Assembly: GCA_003427395.1 (NCBI GenBank)
Contig: BFEA01000276.1
Span: 919,578-943,944, forward strand
From: Chara braunii
Lineage: Eukaryota; Streptophyta; Charophyceae; Charales; Characeae
DNA length: 24,367 nt
Direction: 5' to 3'
Part shown: positions 1 through 9,132 of the stretch, in pieces
Position numbering within the stretch: position 1 is the first letter of the stretch
Layout of the letters: every line of letters begins with the position of its first letter
Made by a program: the position numbers and the translations under genes
Notes under the pieces: model-generated
Databases searched by the model: none
The model's input: only the letters and a program-made list of their open reading frames with translations
What the model was told of the DNA's origin: nothing

Positions 1-848
1 CCCCGTTTCCCCCCCCCCACCCCCTTAGTTATCCAAGCCCTATCATCTAGCTAACCTAAAACGATTAGTCCCTTTTCGAACTTCCTTTTTGAAATACGTT
101 GAAAATAAGTAGTCAATTTTTCAAATTTCTCAAAATACTTCCTTCCCGAAAATTCTTTACAATTTGAAGCTTCCCTTTTTTCCTTTTTTTTCCTGAAATT
201 TCACGATCGAAATTACTTTTTTTCCTCGAATATTTCTTTTTCAAATTACTTTTGCACTATTTTCGAAAATACGTCCCAATTAATTTGTTAGTTCCACAAA
301 ATCTTTTCGGAATACTTTAGAATTAAAACACTCCTTTTCACAAATTTCTTTGAAAATCTTTTCCGTTTGAAATTTTCCTTCTGAAATTCTTTTTTTGCAT
401 TAATTAATTAGTTCTTTCTTCAAATTTTGAATTTAAAAATACTTTTGAACTCATTACTTCTTTTCAAAATTTCTTTGAAATATTTTAAAATTAATAATTA
501 TTTTCTTCAAAATTTCTTTTTCTTTTTTGAAATTTCTTGAATACTTTAGAATTAATTCATCTCTTTTTGGAATACCCTTAATTCTTTCCAAATTCCTTGG
601 AATTCGTTTGGAACTCATAATTCGCCCTTTTCGAAAATTCTGAATTCACATTTTTAACTTTGAAATTAAATACTTATTTTTACAAAATTATTTCAAATTT
701 TATTTTCCTTGCCGACATTTCTTTAAATTCATGTTCGAAATTAATCCCTTCCTTCGGAATTAATTTTCCAAAATTTCAACGAAAAATTTTAAAACTCCCC
801 CTCCTAATTCTTTCTATAGTTCAAAAATATTCTAAAATTTAACGTAAA
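1..848. repeat. AT-rich non-coding tract, left part of an interrupted retroelement leader
   Basis: After a C-rich opening, this stretch is built of A/T words such as gaaatttcttt and ttttcaaatt. One 16-base word, gaatactttagaatta, occurs at 310-325 and again at 539-554. The only ORF (660-842) is AT-driven and looks like noise. The composition resumes at 10180, on the other side of the 849-10179 insertion, and there leads into a C-rich gag. I infer that both parts are one original LTR or leader of a second retroelement. No gene is seen here. Confidence 0.6.
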
Positions 849-1895
849 TGTGAGGATTGAGCCCTTAAATGGGGCCTTGCCGTGATGTACATGTTCTGGG
901 GTAAGTCCCCCAGCAAGCCTCGTGCCCGCCCTAAGTGAAGGCGGGCCAGCAAATCAACGAGAGCCCCTTTCTCTTCAACATTTCACGAAGTGGGGTCTTT
1001 ACAGTTGCCGCATACCAGTTGGTTGGAGTGCACCGAGTACCAGATCTCTGCAAATGCAGAAGGACCAGGGCCCCAAAATTGGTTAGGCCCTGGGCGCATA
1101 AACGTGAGGCCGACATTGCATGCTGGACATAGAGGCCGAAAATGCCAATGGGAAACCGGTCCACTATCTGAATCTGGACGCAGGCCTTGATGAAAGAGGC
1201 GCAACTGTATTACGTGGGCCCCAACCGCATTGGGCCGGGGTACAGGTACTGGGGCCCAGGCATAGGCTTAAGGGAGGCCGCCCACACGCAACACTGGCAT
1301 ATAGGCAGAACGGGCGAGTAGATATGGATCTTGGCCATTGCGAGCAAGGCCGGCACGCTGCGCATTTGCGAGGTGCTGCGCTGCGCTAGGCTGAGGGAAG
1401 GCAGGTTGGCGCTAAGCGGTAGGGCGCAGCCTGGGCGCAGGGCGCTGGCAGCCATAACCGGGCTGCATCAGGGCGCTGGAGGAGGTGAGGGCGAGGGTGG
1501 TTCTTCGGGAAGTGAAGGGCGCTGTGTGGGATAACAAGGGAGAGTGAGGGACAAGAGAGAGTGACGTACCCGGTAGGAGAGGAGGTCGACATTGGTGTTG
1601 ACGTCATCACTGGCTGGTCGTCAAGTCGTTTGGTTGCTTCCATGACTGTAGTTTTAGGATAGGCTGTAGAGTAGATAGGGTGCCTGACGCCATTCAAGAG
1701 AGAGGGCTACTTCGGGTTATGTTGTTGGAGTTGCCCGATTGGGCTTGGACATTGACTCACGACTTTTGCTGTATCGTTCTCAAATGGATGGTTGCTTGGT
1801 TCCAATGTGTTATCTGCTCTTGCTTTGACTACTCGGACTTCAGTGTGATTTGCAATTGGGATTTCTTTGCTTCGTCCACATTCATGTTCCTTGCA
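849..1895 (+). repeat. Left (5') LTR of the plus-strand chromovirus
   Basis: This copy aligns over its whole length with 9133-10179. It begins TGTGAGGATTGAGCCC, ends TTCCTTGCA, and is followed by the primer binding site. By hand I count about 39 substitutions and two compensating 1-nt indels against the right LTR. It should carry the promoter and the polyadenylation signals, but I see no convincing TATA box. A perfect TGACGTCA lies at 1599-1606. ORFs on both strands here are shadows of GC-rich LTR sequence. Confidence 0.95.
1599..1606. promoter_or_regulatory. TGACGTCA octamer (bZIP/CRE-type site) in the left LTR
   Basis: This is a perfect palindromic TGACGTCA, the classic core bound by CREB/ATF and plant TGA-type bZIP factors. 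It sits just after an AGGTCGACAT block. The same octamer is at 9883-9890 in the right LTR and, with the same preceding block, in the diverged minus-strand LTR at 17532-17539. Binding is an inference. Confidence 0.5.
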
Positions 1896-1898
1896 ATT

Positions 1899-1910
1899 TG
1901 GTATCGAAGC
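1899..1910 (+). other. Primer binding site, tRNA-iMet type
   Basis: TGGTATCGAAGC lies 3 nt after the end of the left LTR. It differs at two positions from the usual plant iMet-complementary TGGTATCAGAGC. The minus-strand relative has TGGTATCGGAGC in the same place, one mismatch from the canonical site. This is the expected start of minus-strand cDNA synthesis. Confidence 0.85.
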
Positions 1911-3196
1911 TGGTTCGATTCGCCACTTACCTTGGTGCGCTGGCGTTATACAGATTTGGTGTGTTGACAATGCTCCTTCGCAGTTGGTTCTTGTGACGTC
2001 AGGCCAAAAATAGGCGCACGACCTGGGTAGAGACGTGTGCGCCGGAAGGCTATACGGCTTGGGATGCCGTGGCGACGGCGGAATGTATGATTGGTGATGA
2101 GAGCATGCTGATGTGGCATTTGGCTGAGGTGGCACTGCATTGTGTTGTGAGTGGTACCGAGGCTACGACCGGTCATCAAATACACACTCAGCTCAATTGG
2201 TGAGAAATCTGTGGTTGGGGGCAGCTATCTCCAGGTACGTTGTTCCCTTACTTTATCTACTCTCTCAATCTCTTCTTACCGCGAGGAAGTGAGTCCAACT
2301 TGAGAGTCCTCTCTTTTGGTGAGGTGTCGTGAGCGCTCTACCTTGAGAGACGACAATCTTCCCGGTGGNGCATCTGGAAGGAGAAAGGGCGNTGCCTCTG
2401 AAGGGCCCTGGTCGAAGCACNNGGGTCACNGTCACCATGCCAACCCAATGGGATTAGTACACGCATGTGATGGCTGCTTTGTCCATGAGGGCACTTTTGC
2501 TGCGCTGATAGAGGGGTGTGCGGACTGAACAGGCTTATGCAGACGCTCCTAGACAGTCTATAAACATTTCTGGATGGCGTTCCGATCTGTCCACTGGCTG
2601 TGATCGTCGTCCTGATTGCGACGTTAAATAATTCCTGAGCGACCTTGGGGGCAGTCCTTAAATAAGCCTCTTGATCAGCCAGATCAGTCGGATGTAAGGC
2701 TCGTTGCACGCGAGGATAAAGAAAGGGCAAGCCTGGTCATAAGCATGCACCTGGGGCACAGGGGTGGGCCGACATTGCACACCTAAGACACTGCTGCTCA
2801 GTGATGCTCATCGGTGTGTTGGATTGAGGGGAGGGTAGGTTCCAATTGGTGCTCAACTGTAAACACAACCATATCCACTGTTCATACATCTGCAACATAA
2901 TTTAGTTTTATTGTTGATTAGTTGGTTGACAGACTGCTAACACCTCACAGACAACTTAGTTTAGGACTGTTGTGTACTACCATAGCCAGTTCTATGCAAA
3001 GCTTTTGTAAGTGAACTAATCTTAATATAACTAAATTATGTTTACGGTCTTTGTGAATGTTGTAGGCTGCCACTTGATCGGTTGAGTAGGGGACCTGCCG
3101 TACACATTTATTTTTAGAAAATTAGGTGTCGGTCAGACACATGCTGCAGTAGGACTCCAGCAGGGAGTTGTAGTGCAGATAGTGTTTGCCTAGCTG
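1911..3196 (+). other. Untranslated leader of the chromovirus, with possible intron and ambiguous bases
   Basis: About 1.3 kb separates the PBS from gag. Segment 2200-2530 matches the minus-strand copy (about 16700-16985), including a shared ggtacgttg that would make a good splice donor at about 2236. Several AG acceptors lie nearer gag, for example tgttgtag ending near 3065. A spliced leader is only inferred. A second TGACGTCA is at 1994-2001. Five unresolved bases (2369, 2392, 2421, 2422, 2430) lie in the conserved part. Small ORFs here do not keep frame between the two copies. Confidence 0.6.
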
Positions 3197-5060
3197 ATAA
3201 GTGGATCAGACACCGATGAGGGTAGAGTTGACGATGCGAGGCTGACACGTTCGAGATCACTAAGGGTCCCGCACGTGTTTCAGGCCCAACGGCCGGGGGA
3301 AGAGAGACGGCTTCGTGCCGAAAATAGAGCCCGTGCTTACGCAGCAGCGAGGGAAACAGCACTAGCTGCAAGTCAGGCGTTAGCAGCAGCAAACGCTGCA
3401 GCTAGGGAACGGGCAGCAGCAGCCAGCGCAGCAGCAATGGCTACTGCTGCAGGATCCTCTGCTGCATCCTCGTCTGGGACCCTGTTGGGAATGCCCTCTG
3501 GGCCCACGAGTACTTCCGGATCAGTAGGTTCTAGTCAGTCCACGAGTCAAATGGCGGGCTCGCAGCTCAGCCCGTTGACCCCACGCGGCAGAGAGCTACT
3601 AGAGCTCCAACAAGTCGAGAGGATCCGCGCTCGGCTAGAGAGGGAACTGAAGCAAGCTACCGATAGAGAGAAAGAGATGAAAAATAGAACAGCCAAGCTT
3701 GATACGTTAGAGGCAGACAAAGCTGCATCAGAGGAGTTTAGATGAGTCAGCAATGTCTGACGCAATGAAAGTGTTAAAGTCCAGCATACTGTCATTGCAT
3801 GCGCATGTGGACAGCAGACTGGTTTTCATGCAGAACTCCCTGGACCAAATCTTGGACCTTTTGCAAAGGCCAGGACTACGGCCAGCAGCATAGTCACCGT
3901 TGTCGTTAACGGCGATGTCAGGCCCCTTTCAGGTACAAGCTGGCACACAGCCAAGTGGTATGTCTGCAGCAGCCGCACAGACTGTTGCTTCTTCTTCTTC
4001 TGGTCCAGCGGTGATAGCTACACAATCACCGCAACAAACTGTTCCACCACAGGGACAGCAGCAAGGTCAATGGTACCCAAAGACCCCAATGAAACCGCCC
4101 CTTGCCTTCTCCGGTGAGAAGAAGGATGAGGAACTCAACACTTGGTTGAGAACAGTTCCAATGTGGGTAAGGGCAAAGAGGACATTGCAGGAGGAGGAGG
4201 TGATTGCTGCTGCATCTTACCTTGAGGGTAAGGCAGCCAAATGGCTGGATGGGATAGTAGCAAAGGCCGGGTTCGGACGACGCATGGCAGACTGAGGTAA
4301 AACCCTTACATTAGAAGAGTTCTTGGATATGGTAGAAGCTCGCTGACATAATCCGCAGCAGGCACAAATTGCCCCTGACGCGATGTTGAGATTGGACCAG
4401 CGAAAGTACAAGTCAGTCACAGAGCTAACGTCTACCGTAGAGAACCTCATCGTCGTATCCGGTATACGCTATGATGACCAGGTCTTATTGACCATGTTTC
4501 TGAGATGCATGCCCGAGAATCTCAGGACCTTACTGGCCAGCGAGGCTCGCCTCGAGTATCATTCGTTTGAGACCTTCTCTAGAAGAGGCCTTGGATTTAG
4601 AGGCTACTCTAGGAAGTGCCCAACCTATTCCAGTAGATGGGAGGAAGAAGAAGAGTCCACAGGAGTGGAAGAAGAAGGGTAGTAGATTGATGATGGTTAA
4701 GTCCGATGGGACTCAAATTGAAATCGAAGAACTTACCGACCTGATGGACGGTCCAGAGTACGACGGAGAGGAAGTCGCTGAGGGTAGCACCCTTGCCGCA
4801 GTAGTAAAGACTAAGTAAGGCAGGTGGCCGAGGAAAGGGCCATCAAAAGAGTCAAGGGCAGACCGCCTCCAATTAGTCCAAAGTAGCGGATTGGGTAAAG
4901 GCAGGTCTTGATCAGGAAGTGTGGCGGGATCGCCGAGTGCGTGGTGCTTGCATCAACTGTGGTGAATACGGACACACCCAGTACAAGTGCAAGAACGCAA
5001 AGGTCACGCAGAAGATACCCCCTAAGGGAGGGGTACCTTCTTCCTAGGCTTCCAGCTCGG
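3197..5060 (+). pseudogene. Decayed gag (capsid and nucleocapsid) of the chromovirus
   Basis: Gag would package the RNA into particles. Alignment with the minus-strand gag (ATG at 16088) puts the start at 3197, but the codon here is ATA and a TAG stands just before it. The first frame (3197-3745) has an alanine-rich segment and a charged coiled-coil-like stretch around residues 130-180. The frame then shifts. The capsid-like part continues to about 4570, with stops at 3891, 4293 and 4344 and the motif TWLRTVPMWV near 4140. Another frameshift at about 4572 leads to a basic and then acidic linker ending at 4818. A CCHC zinc knuckle (C-IN-C-GEYG-H-TQYK-C) is intact at 4949-4990. At least two frameshifts and several stops make this non-coding today. 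Confidence 0.85.
4949..4990 (+). other. CCHC zinc knuckle of gag
   Basis: The spacing CX2CX4HX4C is intact and is the nucleic-acid-binding motif of nucleocapsid. The minus-strand copy has the same knuckle at 14414-14455 (C-FN-C-GQYV-H-SMSK-C). Confidence 0.85.
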
Positions 5061-5067
5061 GAAACAC

Positions 5068-5652
5068 TTGAGGCCAGTGGAAGTTTCAGCTGCTTCTGCT
5101 CATGGTGAAGTGGGGCATATACCCTCCCCACTTCATGAGATGGCCATAGCTAATGACTCTTTAGTCACCCTGCAGACTCATCTAGACCAAAGTATGCTCT
5201 GTACGTTGGATGTGTCTGAGGCCTTAGAAGATTTAGAAAGTGAGTGGTCAAGCAAGGACCCTCGCGAATCTTGGGTGGCACTAAGCAGAGGTCCTAGAGG
5301 GGAACATTTCGTCGTGGAAGTTGCTGTAGGAGGCCACAAATGTGGTGACTTCATAGACATCGGCTCTACGCGGAATTACATAAGTCACGACTGTTTGGAA
5401 AGGTTGCGCCTAGAGGACCGGGTACAACACCTTAGTAGACCGGTAGCATCGACTTTGGCCAATAAAGAGCGCATGGTTGTCACAGACTATGTCAAGGATG
5501 TAGTTTGTACCTTCTCCTATGGAGGAGGGGAACTTAATCATAAGATTTCGTTCCTGGTTAACGACGACTTACCATTCGATATGTTGTTAGGAATGTACTA
5601 CCTTGAGGTTGCTAAGCCCCAGTTTGACTGGGACAAGAAGGTGCTCAACTAC
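5068..5652 (+). pseudogene. Retropepsin-type aspartic protease segment, cut by an insertion
   Basis: This segment should be the protease that cuts the Gag-Pol polyprotein. An open frame covers a linker and then a retropepsin-like fold. The active-site loop reads FIDIGSTRNYIS, with the catalytic Asp at codon 5356-5358. A later hydrophobic segment, [11 protein letters not shown], fits the second conserved part of plant Ty3/gypsy proteases, usually written LGMDWL. The position after the catalytic Asp is Ile instead of the usual Ser, and the minus-strand copy also has Ile there. The frame runs 15 nt into the inserted block and stops at 5667. Without the insertion it would lead to the RT at 6063. 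Confidence 0.8.
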
Positions 5653-5653
5653 T

Positions 5654-5824
5654 TTAAGACGGATTAGCAAACCTGGTTTAAGGAGTTACTCTAGCTATCA
5701 AGATATACCTAAAGTGATGGGAGGCATGGGTGTCGTTATACTTTCAACTTCTCAAGGGATAATAACGGATCGCCAAGCTCGACAACGCAAAATTGGAGGA
5801 GAAGTTTTATGCTATATATGGTAA
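5654..5824 (+). pseudogene. rps8: 3' fragment of plastid ribosomal protein S8 gene
   Basis: The 56-codon frame from 5654 to the TAA at 5822-5824 reads as the C-terminal domain of ribosomal protein S8, which binds the central domain of 16S rRNA in the small subunit. Recognisable family signatures are SKPGLR, then [13 protein letters not shown], and a C-terminus of GGEVLCYIW. In green plastids rps8 lies in the rpl14-rps8-infA cluster. The first half of the gene is missing and there is no start codon, so this is a broken nuclear copy. The C-terminal frame is undamaged, which suggests either recent capture or a short time since integration. Organellar origin over bacterial is inferred from the AT-rich codons and the plant setting. 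Confidence 0.88.
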
Positions 5825-5933
5825 AAAAAAATATTAAATAGAGATCAGATATATTACTATGTATAGAATGAATAATTATTCATTCTATAAATAGTAATAT
5901 ATCTGATCTCTATTTAATATCTTTTTTTTTTTT
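5823..5933. repeat. ~90-bp near-perfect palindrome with flanking A/T runs
   Basis: Arms 5831-5875 and 5876-5920 are reverse complements with one mismatch (5861 against 5890) and no loop. After a further mismatch, an outer A run (5823-5829) pairs with T's from 5922. The left arm starts 6 nt after the rps8 stop. In a plastid transcript such a structure would act as a 3' stabilising stem or terminator. An independent fold-back repeat is the alternative. Confidence 0.9.
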
Positions 5934-6062
5934 AATTGTTGACGGATGGAATAATGTATTTTTTATTAGAAGTTGAGATTCAATAGCAGACTCTTTGAAT
6001 GAAGGTATTCTTGGATAAATACTCAGTGTATTTATTCTATTATTTATCCTCTGTTCTAGTAT

Positions 6063-6969
6063 AAGTTCCCTGATGGAAGGACCGTGAGGCTGGCCAAGTA
6101 TAAGGCTAGTAGGTTACTAGAATCCTATGGCTGCTTGTGTGCATCAGCGTTTTACAATTACTATAAACAGAACCAAGAGGAGGGTATGTACCTAGTGTAT
6201 GTCTCTGAGAACGGGGAGGCCGTTAAAACACCCCCAGAGATAGAACACGTCGTTGCTAAGTTCCCTGATCTGTTCAAGGAGCCCACAGGAGTCGTAGAAA
6301 GGGAGATTGTCCACGCCATAGAAATAATTCCACGGAGTAAAACCCCAAAGGGAAGGATCTATAGGATGGCTCCGGTCGTGTTGGACGAACTCCGGCGACA
6401 ACTGAAAGAGCTGACAGAAAAGGGTTGGATACGGCCGAGTAATTCCCCCTTCGGATCTCCAGTGCTGTTTGTACCGAAGAAGGGGGGATCGTTGAGGATG
6501 TGCATTGATTACAGAGGCCTCAATGCCATCACAGTGAAGAACGCAGAGCCTCTACCTCGCATAGACGACCTATTGGACAGGGTGCAGGGATGTAAGTACT
6601 ACAGCAAGATAGACTTAAAGTCCGGCTACCATCAGATTGCGATAAGATCTGAGGATCAGCACAAAACTGCATTTCAAACCAGATACGGCCTGTACGAGTT
6701 TGTGGTGATGCCCTTTGACCTTTGCAATGCGCCGGGTACATTCCAGCACGCTATGAATAGGATCTTCCATGACTACTTGGATAAGTTTGTCGTCGTGTAC
6801 CTTGACGATATTCTTATCTTTAGTAAGTCTGTCGAGGAGCATGCACAACACTTAGAAACTGTACTCTCACTCCTGCGACAACACAAGTATAAGGTCAACC
6901 TAGAGAAATGTGAGTTTGGACGCACTAAGATCTTGTACTTGGGTCATGAGGTATCCGCGTTAGGCCAGA
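6063..6969 (+). pseudogene. Reverse transcriptase segment of the chromovirus
   Basis: The frame covers the RT palm and fingers, which copy the RNA into cDNA. Visible landmarks in order are FVPKKGGSLRMCIDYRGLN, YSKIDLKSGYHQI, a motif-B stretch MPFDLCNAPGTFQ, and the catalytic YLDD at 6798-6809. In motif B the usual Gly before LCNAP is Asp. The open frame runs from about 6084 to 7040. At about 6968 a 7-nt deletion relative to the minus-strand copy shifts the frame, and the last 23 codons before the stop at 7040 are therefore out of frame. The RT core itself has no stops. Confidence 0.9.
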
Positions 6970-7605
6970 AGATGCGAAGGTGGCTAGTATTAGGGACTGG
7001 CTATGACCTTAGACTGTTACTGAGGTCAAATCTTTCTTAGGGATGTGTGGCTACTATAGGAACTTCGTGAAAAACTATTCCACAGTCGCCTCTCCTTTGA
7101 CTGATCTAACTCGACTTGATACACCGTGGGACTAGAGTGATGAGTGCGAGGCTGCTTTCAAACGATTGAAGCATGCACTCATGAATCATGAGGTTCTCAT
7201 GGTGCCCGATCCTCAGAAGCCTTTCATTGTGACCACTGACGCAAACCAATACGACATTGGCGCAGTGCTGGCTCAGCAGGATGGGAAGAAGTTGAGACCG
7301 ATTGAGTACATGAGCAAGAAAATCCCATCAAAGAAACTGGCAAAGTCCACCTACGAAAGGGAACTCTATGCTCTCTACAAGGCACTTGTCCATTGGAGGC
7401 ACTTTTTGTCGGGACGGTTTTTCTATTTGAGAACTGACCATCAGACCCTTAAATGGATCAAGACTCAACCTGCTCTTTCTGATGCACTCAAGCGCTGGAT
7501 TGAGGTCATAGATCAGTATGACTTCAAACTGGAGTATCTGAAGGGAGAGTACAACACGGTTGCAGATGCGCTGTCACGTAGGGCAGACTACCTAGGGGCG
7601 CTAGT
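6970..7605 (+). pseudogene. Connection and RNase H domain of the chromovirus
   Basis: RNase H removes the RNA strand of the hybrid. After the 6968 frameshift the true frame continues with FLGMCGYYRNFVKNYS (connection), interrupted by two stops near 7004-7012 and one near 7135. From 7166 an open frame carries the RNase H landmarks: TTDANQYDIGAVLAQ (first Asp at 7238-7240), YERELYAL (Glu) and LRTDHQTLKWI (Asp). The segment ends near VADALSRR. All three acidic residues are present, unlike the minus-strand copy, in which the first Asp is Asn. Confidence 0.87.
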
Positions 7606-8561
7606 TTCCGAATTTGGCATATCTGAGGAAGTAACTCAATCGCTTGTGGGAGCCTATCAGGAAGACCCTGTCACGATGGACATCATACGCAAACTGCAGG
7701 CAAAAGATAAGGCCACAAAAGATGAGTTTGTGATGGTGGACGAGCTACTCTTTCTCGAAAAGGCCGGGTTTAAAAGACTAGTTATTCCATCTAGTGATGA
7801 TGCAACGAGACATTTTGGTTATAAAAAGACCAGTGCAAACCTGGTACAGCGATTTTGGTGGCCTGGAATGCTTGATGATGCAAAGAGGTATGTGCAGAGA
7901 CCTGTCAGGTCTGTCAGCGGGACAAGCCCAGAACTCAAGCACCACTTGGGTTGCTGAAGTCGTTGCCCATCCCCGCTGGCCCGAGATAGAGTGTGTCACC
8001 CTGGTGACCAGCAGAAGCGGCAAAAGGCACATCTTTGTCATTGTAGACCGGTTCACCAAGTACGCTAGACTGATCGCAATGCCACAAACTGCGAGGACCG
8101 AGCACGTCATCAAGTTGTTCATGGACAACTGGGTGCGTGATTTTGGGTTACCTAAGACTATCGTTACTGATAGGGATGTCCGCTTTACAAGTGAGTTGTG
8201 GAAGAAGACTGCAGAACGATTGGGCAGTCAACTTCAGATGACCTTCGGGAATCATCACGAAGCCAACGGACAGGCCGAGCAGATGAACAGAGTTGTACAA
8301 CACCTGCTGAGACATTACATCAAGCCCAGCCAGGATGACTGGGATGAGAAACTGCCTCTCATCACCAGCCTATACAACAACGTTGTGCACAGCAGTACCG
8401 ACGTCAGTCCCAATCAGCTGCACTTGGGATGGAAGCGTAGATCAGCTCTGGACTTCCTCCTGCCTGAAAACAAACCTGCTGCAAACCCTGGTTCAATAGA
8501 ATATGGGGTACAGTACGAGAAACTGTTGCAGCAAGCTGTCGAGCACATTAAGAAGTCTTAG
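7606..8561 (+). pseudogene. Integrase segment with a damaged zinc domain and catalytic core
   Basis: Integrase inserts the cDNA into the host genome. The N-terminal zinc domain keeps HFGYKK and a CQVCQRDK pair (about 7900), but it lacks an 11-codon segment found in the minus-strand copy (ECHDATGHFG), so the first His is missing. A frameshift near 7890-7960 follows. The core frame (7794-8561) keeps an Asp at 8169-8171 (IVTDRDVRF) and a Glu at 8277-8279 (GQAEQMNR), exactly 35 residues apart as in DD35E enzymes. The usual stretch around the first catalytic Asp, expected just before LVTSRSGKRH, is absent: a small deletion lies near 7998. This integrase could not have been active. Confidence 0.87.
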
Positions 8562-9095
8562 GAAGCAATGATTGCCTCTGAGAACAAACACCGTCGATAG
8601 TCCACATTACAGGTAGGGGAACGTGTCTGGGTGAAGGCTAGTGAGTTAGGACAGGAATTCAGCATCTTTAGAAAACTAATGCCACCGTATTTCGGTCCTT
8701 GGGAAGTTTTAGACATAGTTGAGGATGGTTTGGATGGCCCTTCCTATGTTATCCGTATCCCTGGTCACCTGCAGATTTACCCAGTTTTTCACGCCTCAAA
8801 GCTTGCACCTTTCGCTGAGACAGATCAATTTCCTTCACGGAGATCAATGCTGCCCCCAACCATGGATGGCCACGTGGACATCGACGACATTCTGGAACAC
8901 AGAGACATGCCTGTTCCAAGACCTCTGGGCCGAGGAAGACCTCCTAAACCCAGAAGAGAGTACAAAGTCAGATTCAGGCATCACACAGATCCAAAAGAAG
9001 ATCGGTGGTTCACCAGAGAGGAACGGGTTGAAACAGCTCCTCAGGTGGTCGCAGAATACGAAAGACAGTTAAAGGGGAAGGCACCTGCGAAGTAA
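8562..9095 (+). pseudogene. Integrase C-terminal region with chromodomain and AT-hook-like motif
   Basis: Stops at 8559-8561 and about 8598 precede an open frame, 8631-9095. It starts with the GPY/F-type module (YFGPWEVLDIV, then YPVFHASKLAPF) common to Ty3/gypsy integrases. From VDIDDILEHRD (8874) to VVAEYERQ it reads as a chromodomain, which in chromoviruses steers integration to marked chromatin. Inside it, between the first strand and REYKVRF, lies GRGRPPKP (8928-8951), a core AT-hook sequence that binds the minor groove of AT-rich DNA. The element is in fact inserted in an AT-rich tract. The frame ends with TAA 37 nt before the LTR. Confidence 0.82.
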
Positions 9096-9113
9096 GCATC
9101 TCAGCGAACTTTC

Positions 9114-9132
9114 GAAGCTAAGGGGGATGGAA
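9114..9132 (+). other. Polypurine tract
   Basis: gaagctaagggggatggaa directly abuts the right LTR. It is the expected primer for plus-strand cDNA synthesis. The purine core is aagggggatggaa. Confidence 0.85.

Larger units (their letters stand above)
5653..6062 (+). other. 410-bp foreign insert in pol, plastid-derived (NUPT-like)
   Basis: The minus-strand relative has no extra sequence between protease and RT. Aligning the two makes the retrotransposon stop after ctcaactac (5652) and resume at aagttccctg (6063). What lies between starts with the 3' end of plastid rps8, continues with a long palindrome, and ends with about 130 bp of AT-rich sequence in which I recognise no gene. No target-site duplication or terminal inverted repeat is visible at the joins, so a transposon mechanism is not supported. 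Capture by end-joining of plastid DNA, or by template switching on a plastid RNA, are both possible. Confidence 0.8.

Noticed and set aside
1296-1304. TATA-like catatagg in the LTR
   Set aside because: A weak match with no supporting spacing to a start site; a promoter cannot be placed by eye.
931-1697. Several 65-103 codon ORFs on both strands of the left LTR
   Set aside because: They overlap in several frames, are not kept in frame in the right LTR, and lie in LTR sequence.
1899-1925. tRNA-like T-arm word (ggttcgattc) next to the primer binding site
   Set aside because: No cloverleaf can be drawn around it; it is most likely coincidence.
1707-2185. Minus-strand ORFs of 142 and 79 codons
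   Set aside because: They span the LTR end and PBS antisense and contain no recognisable motif.
5934-6062. Possible infA after the rps8 fragment
   Set aside because: infA often follows rps8 in plastids, but no infA-like frame is visible here.
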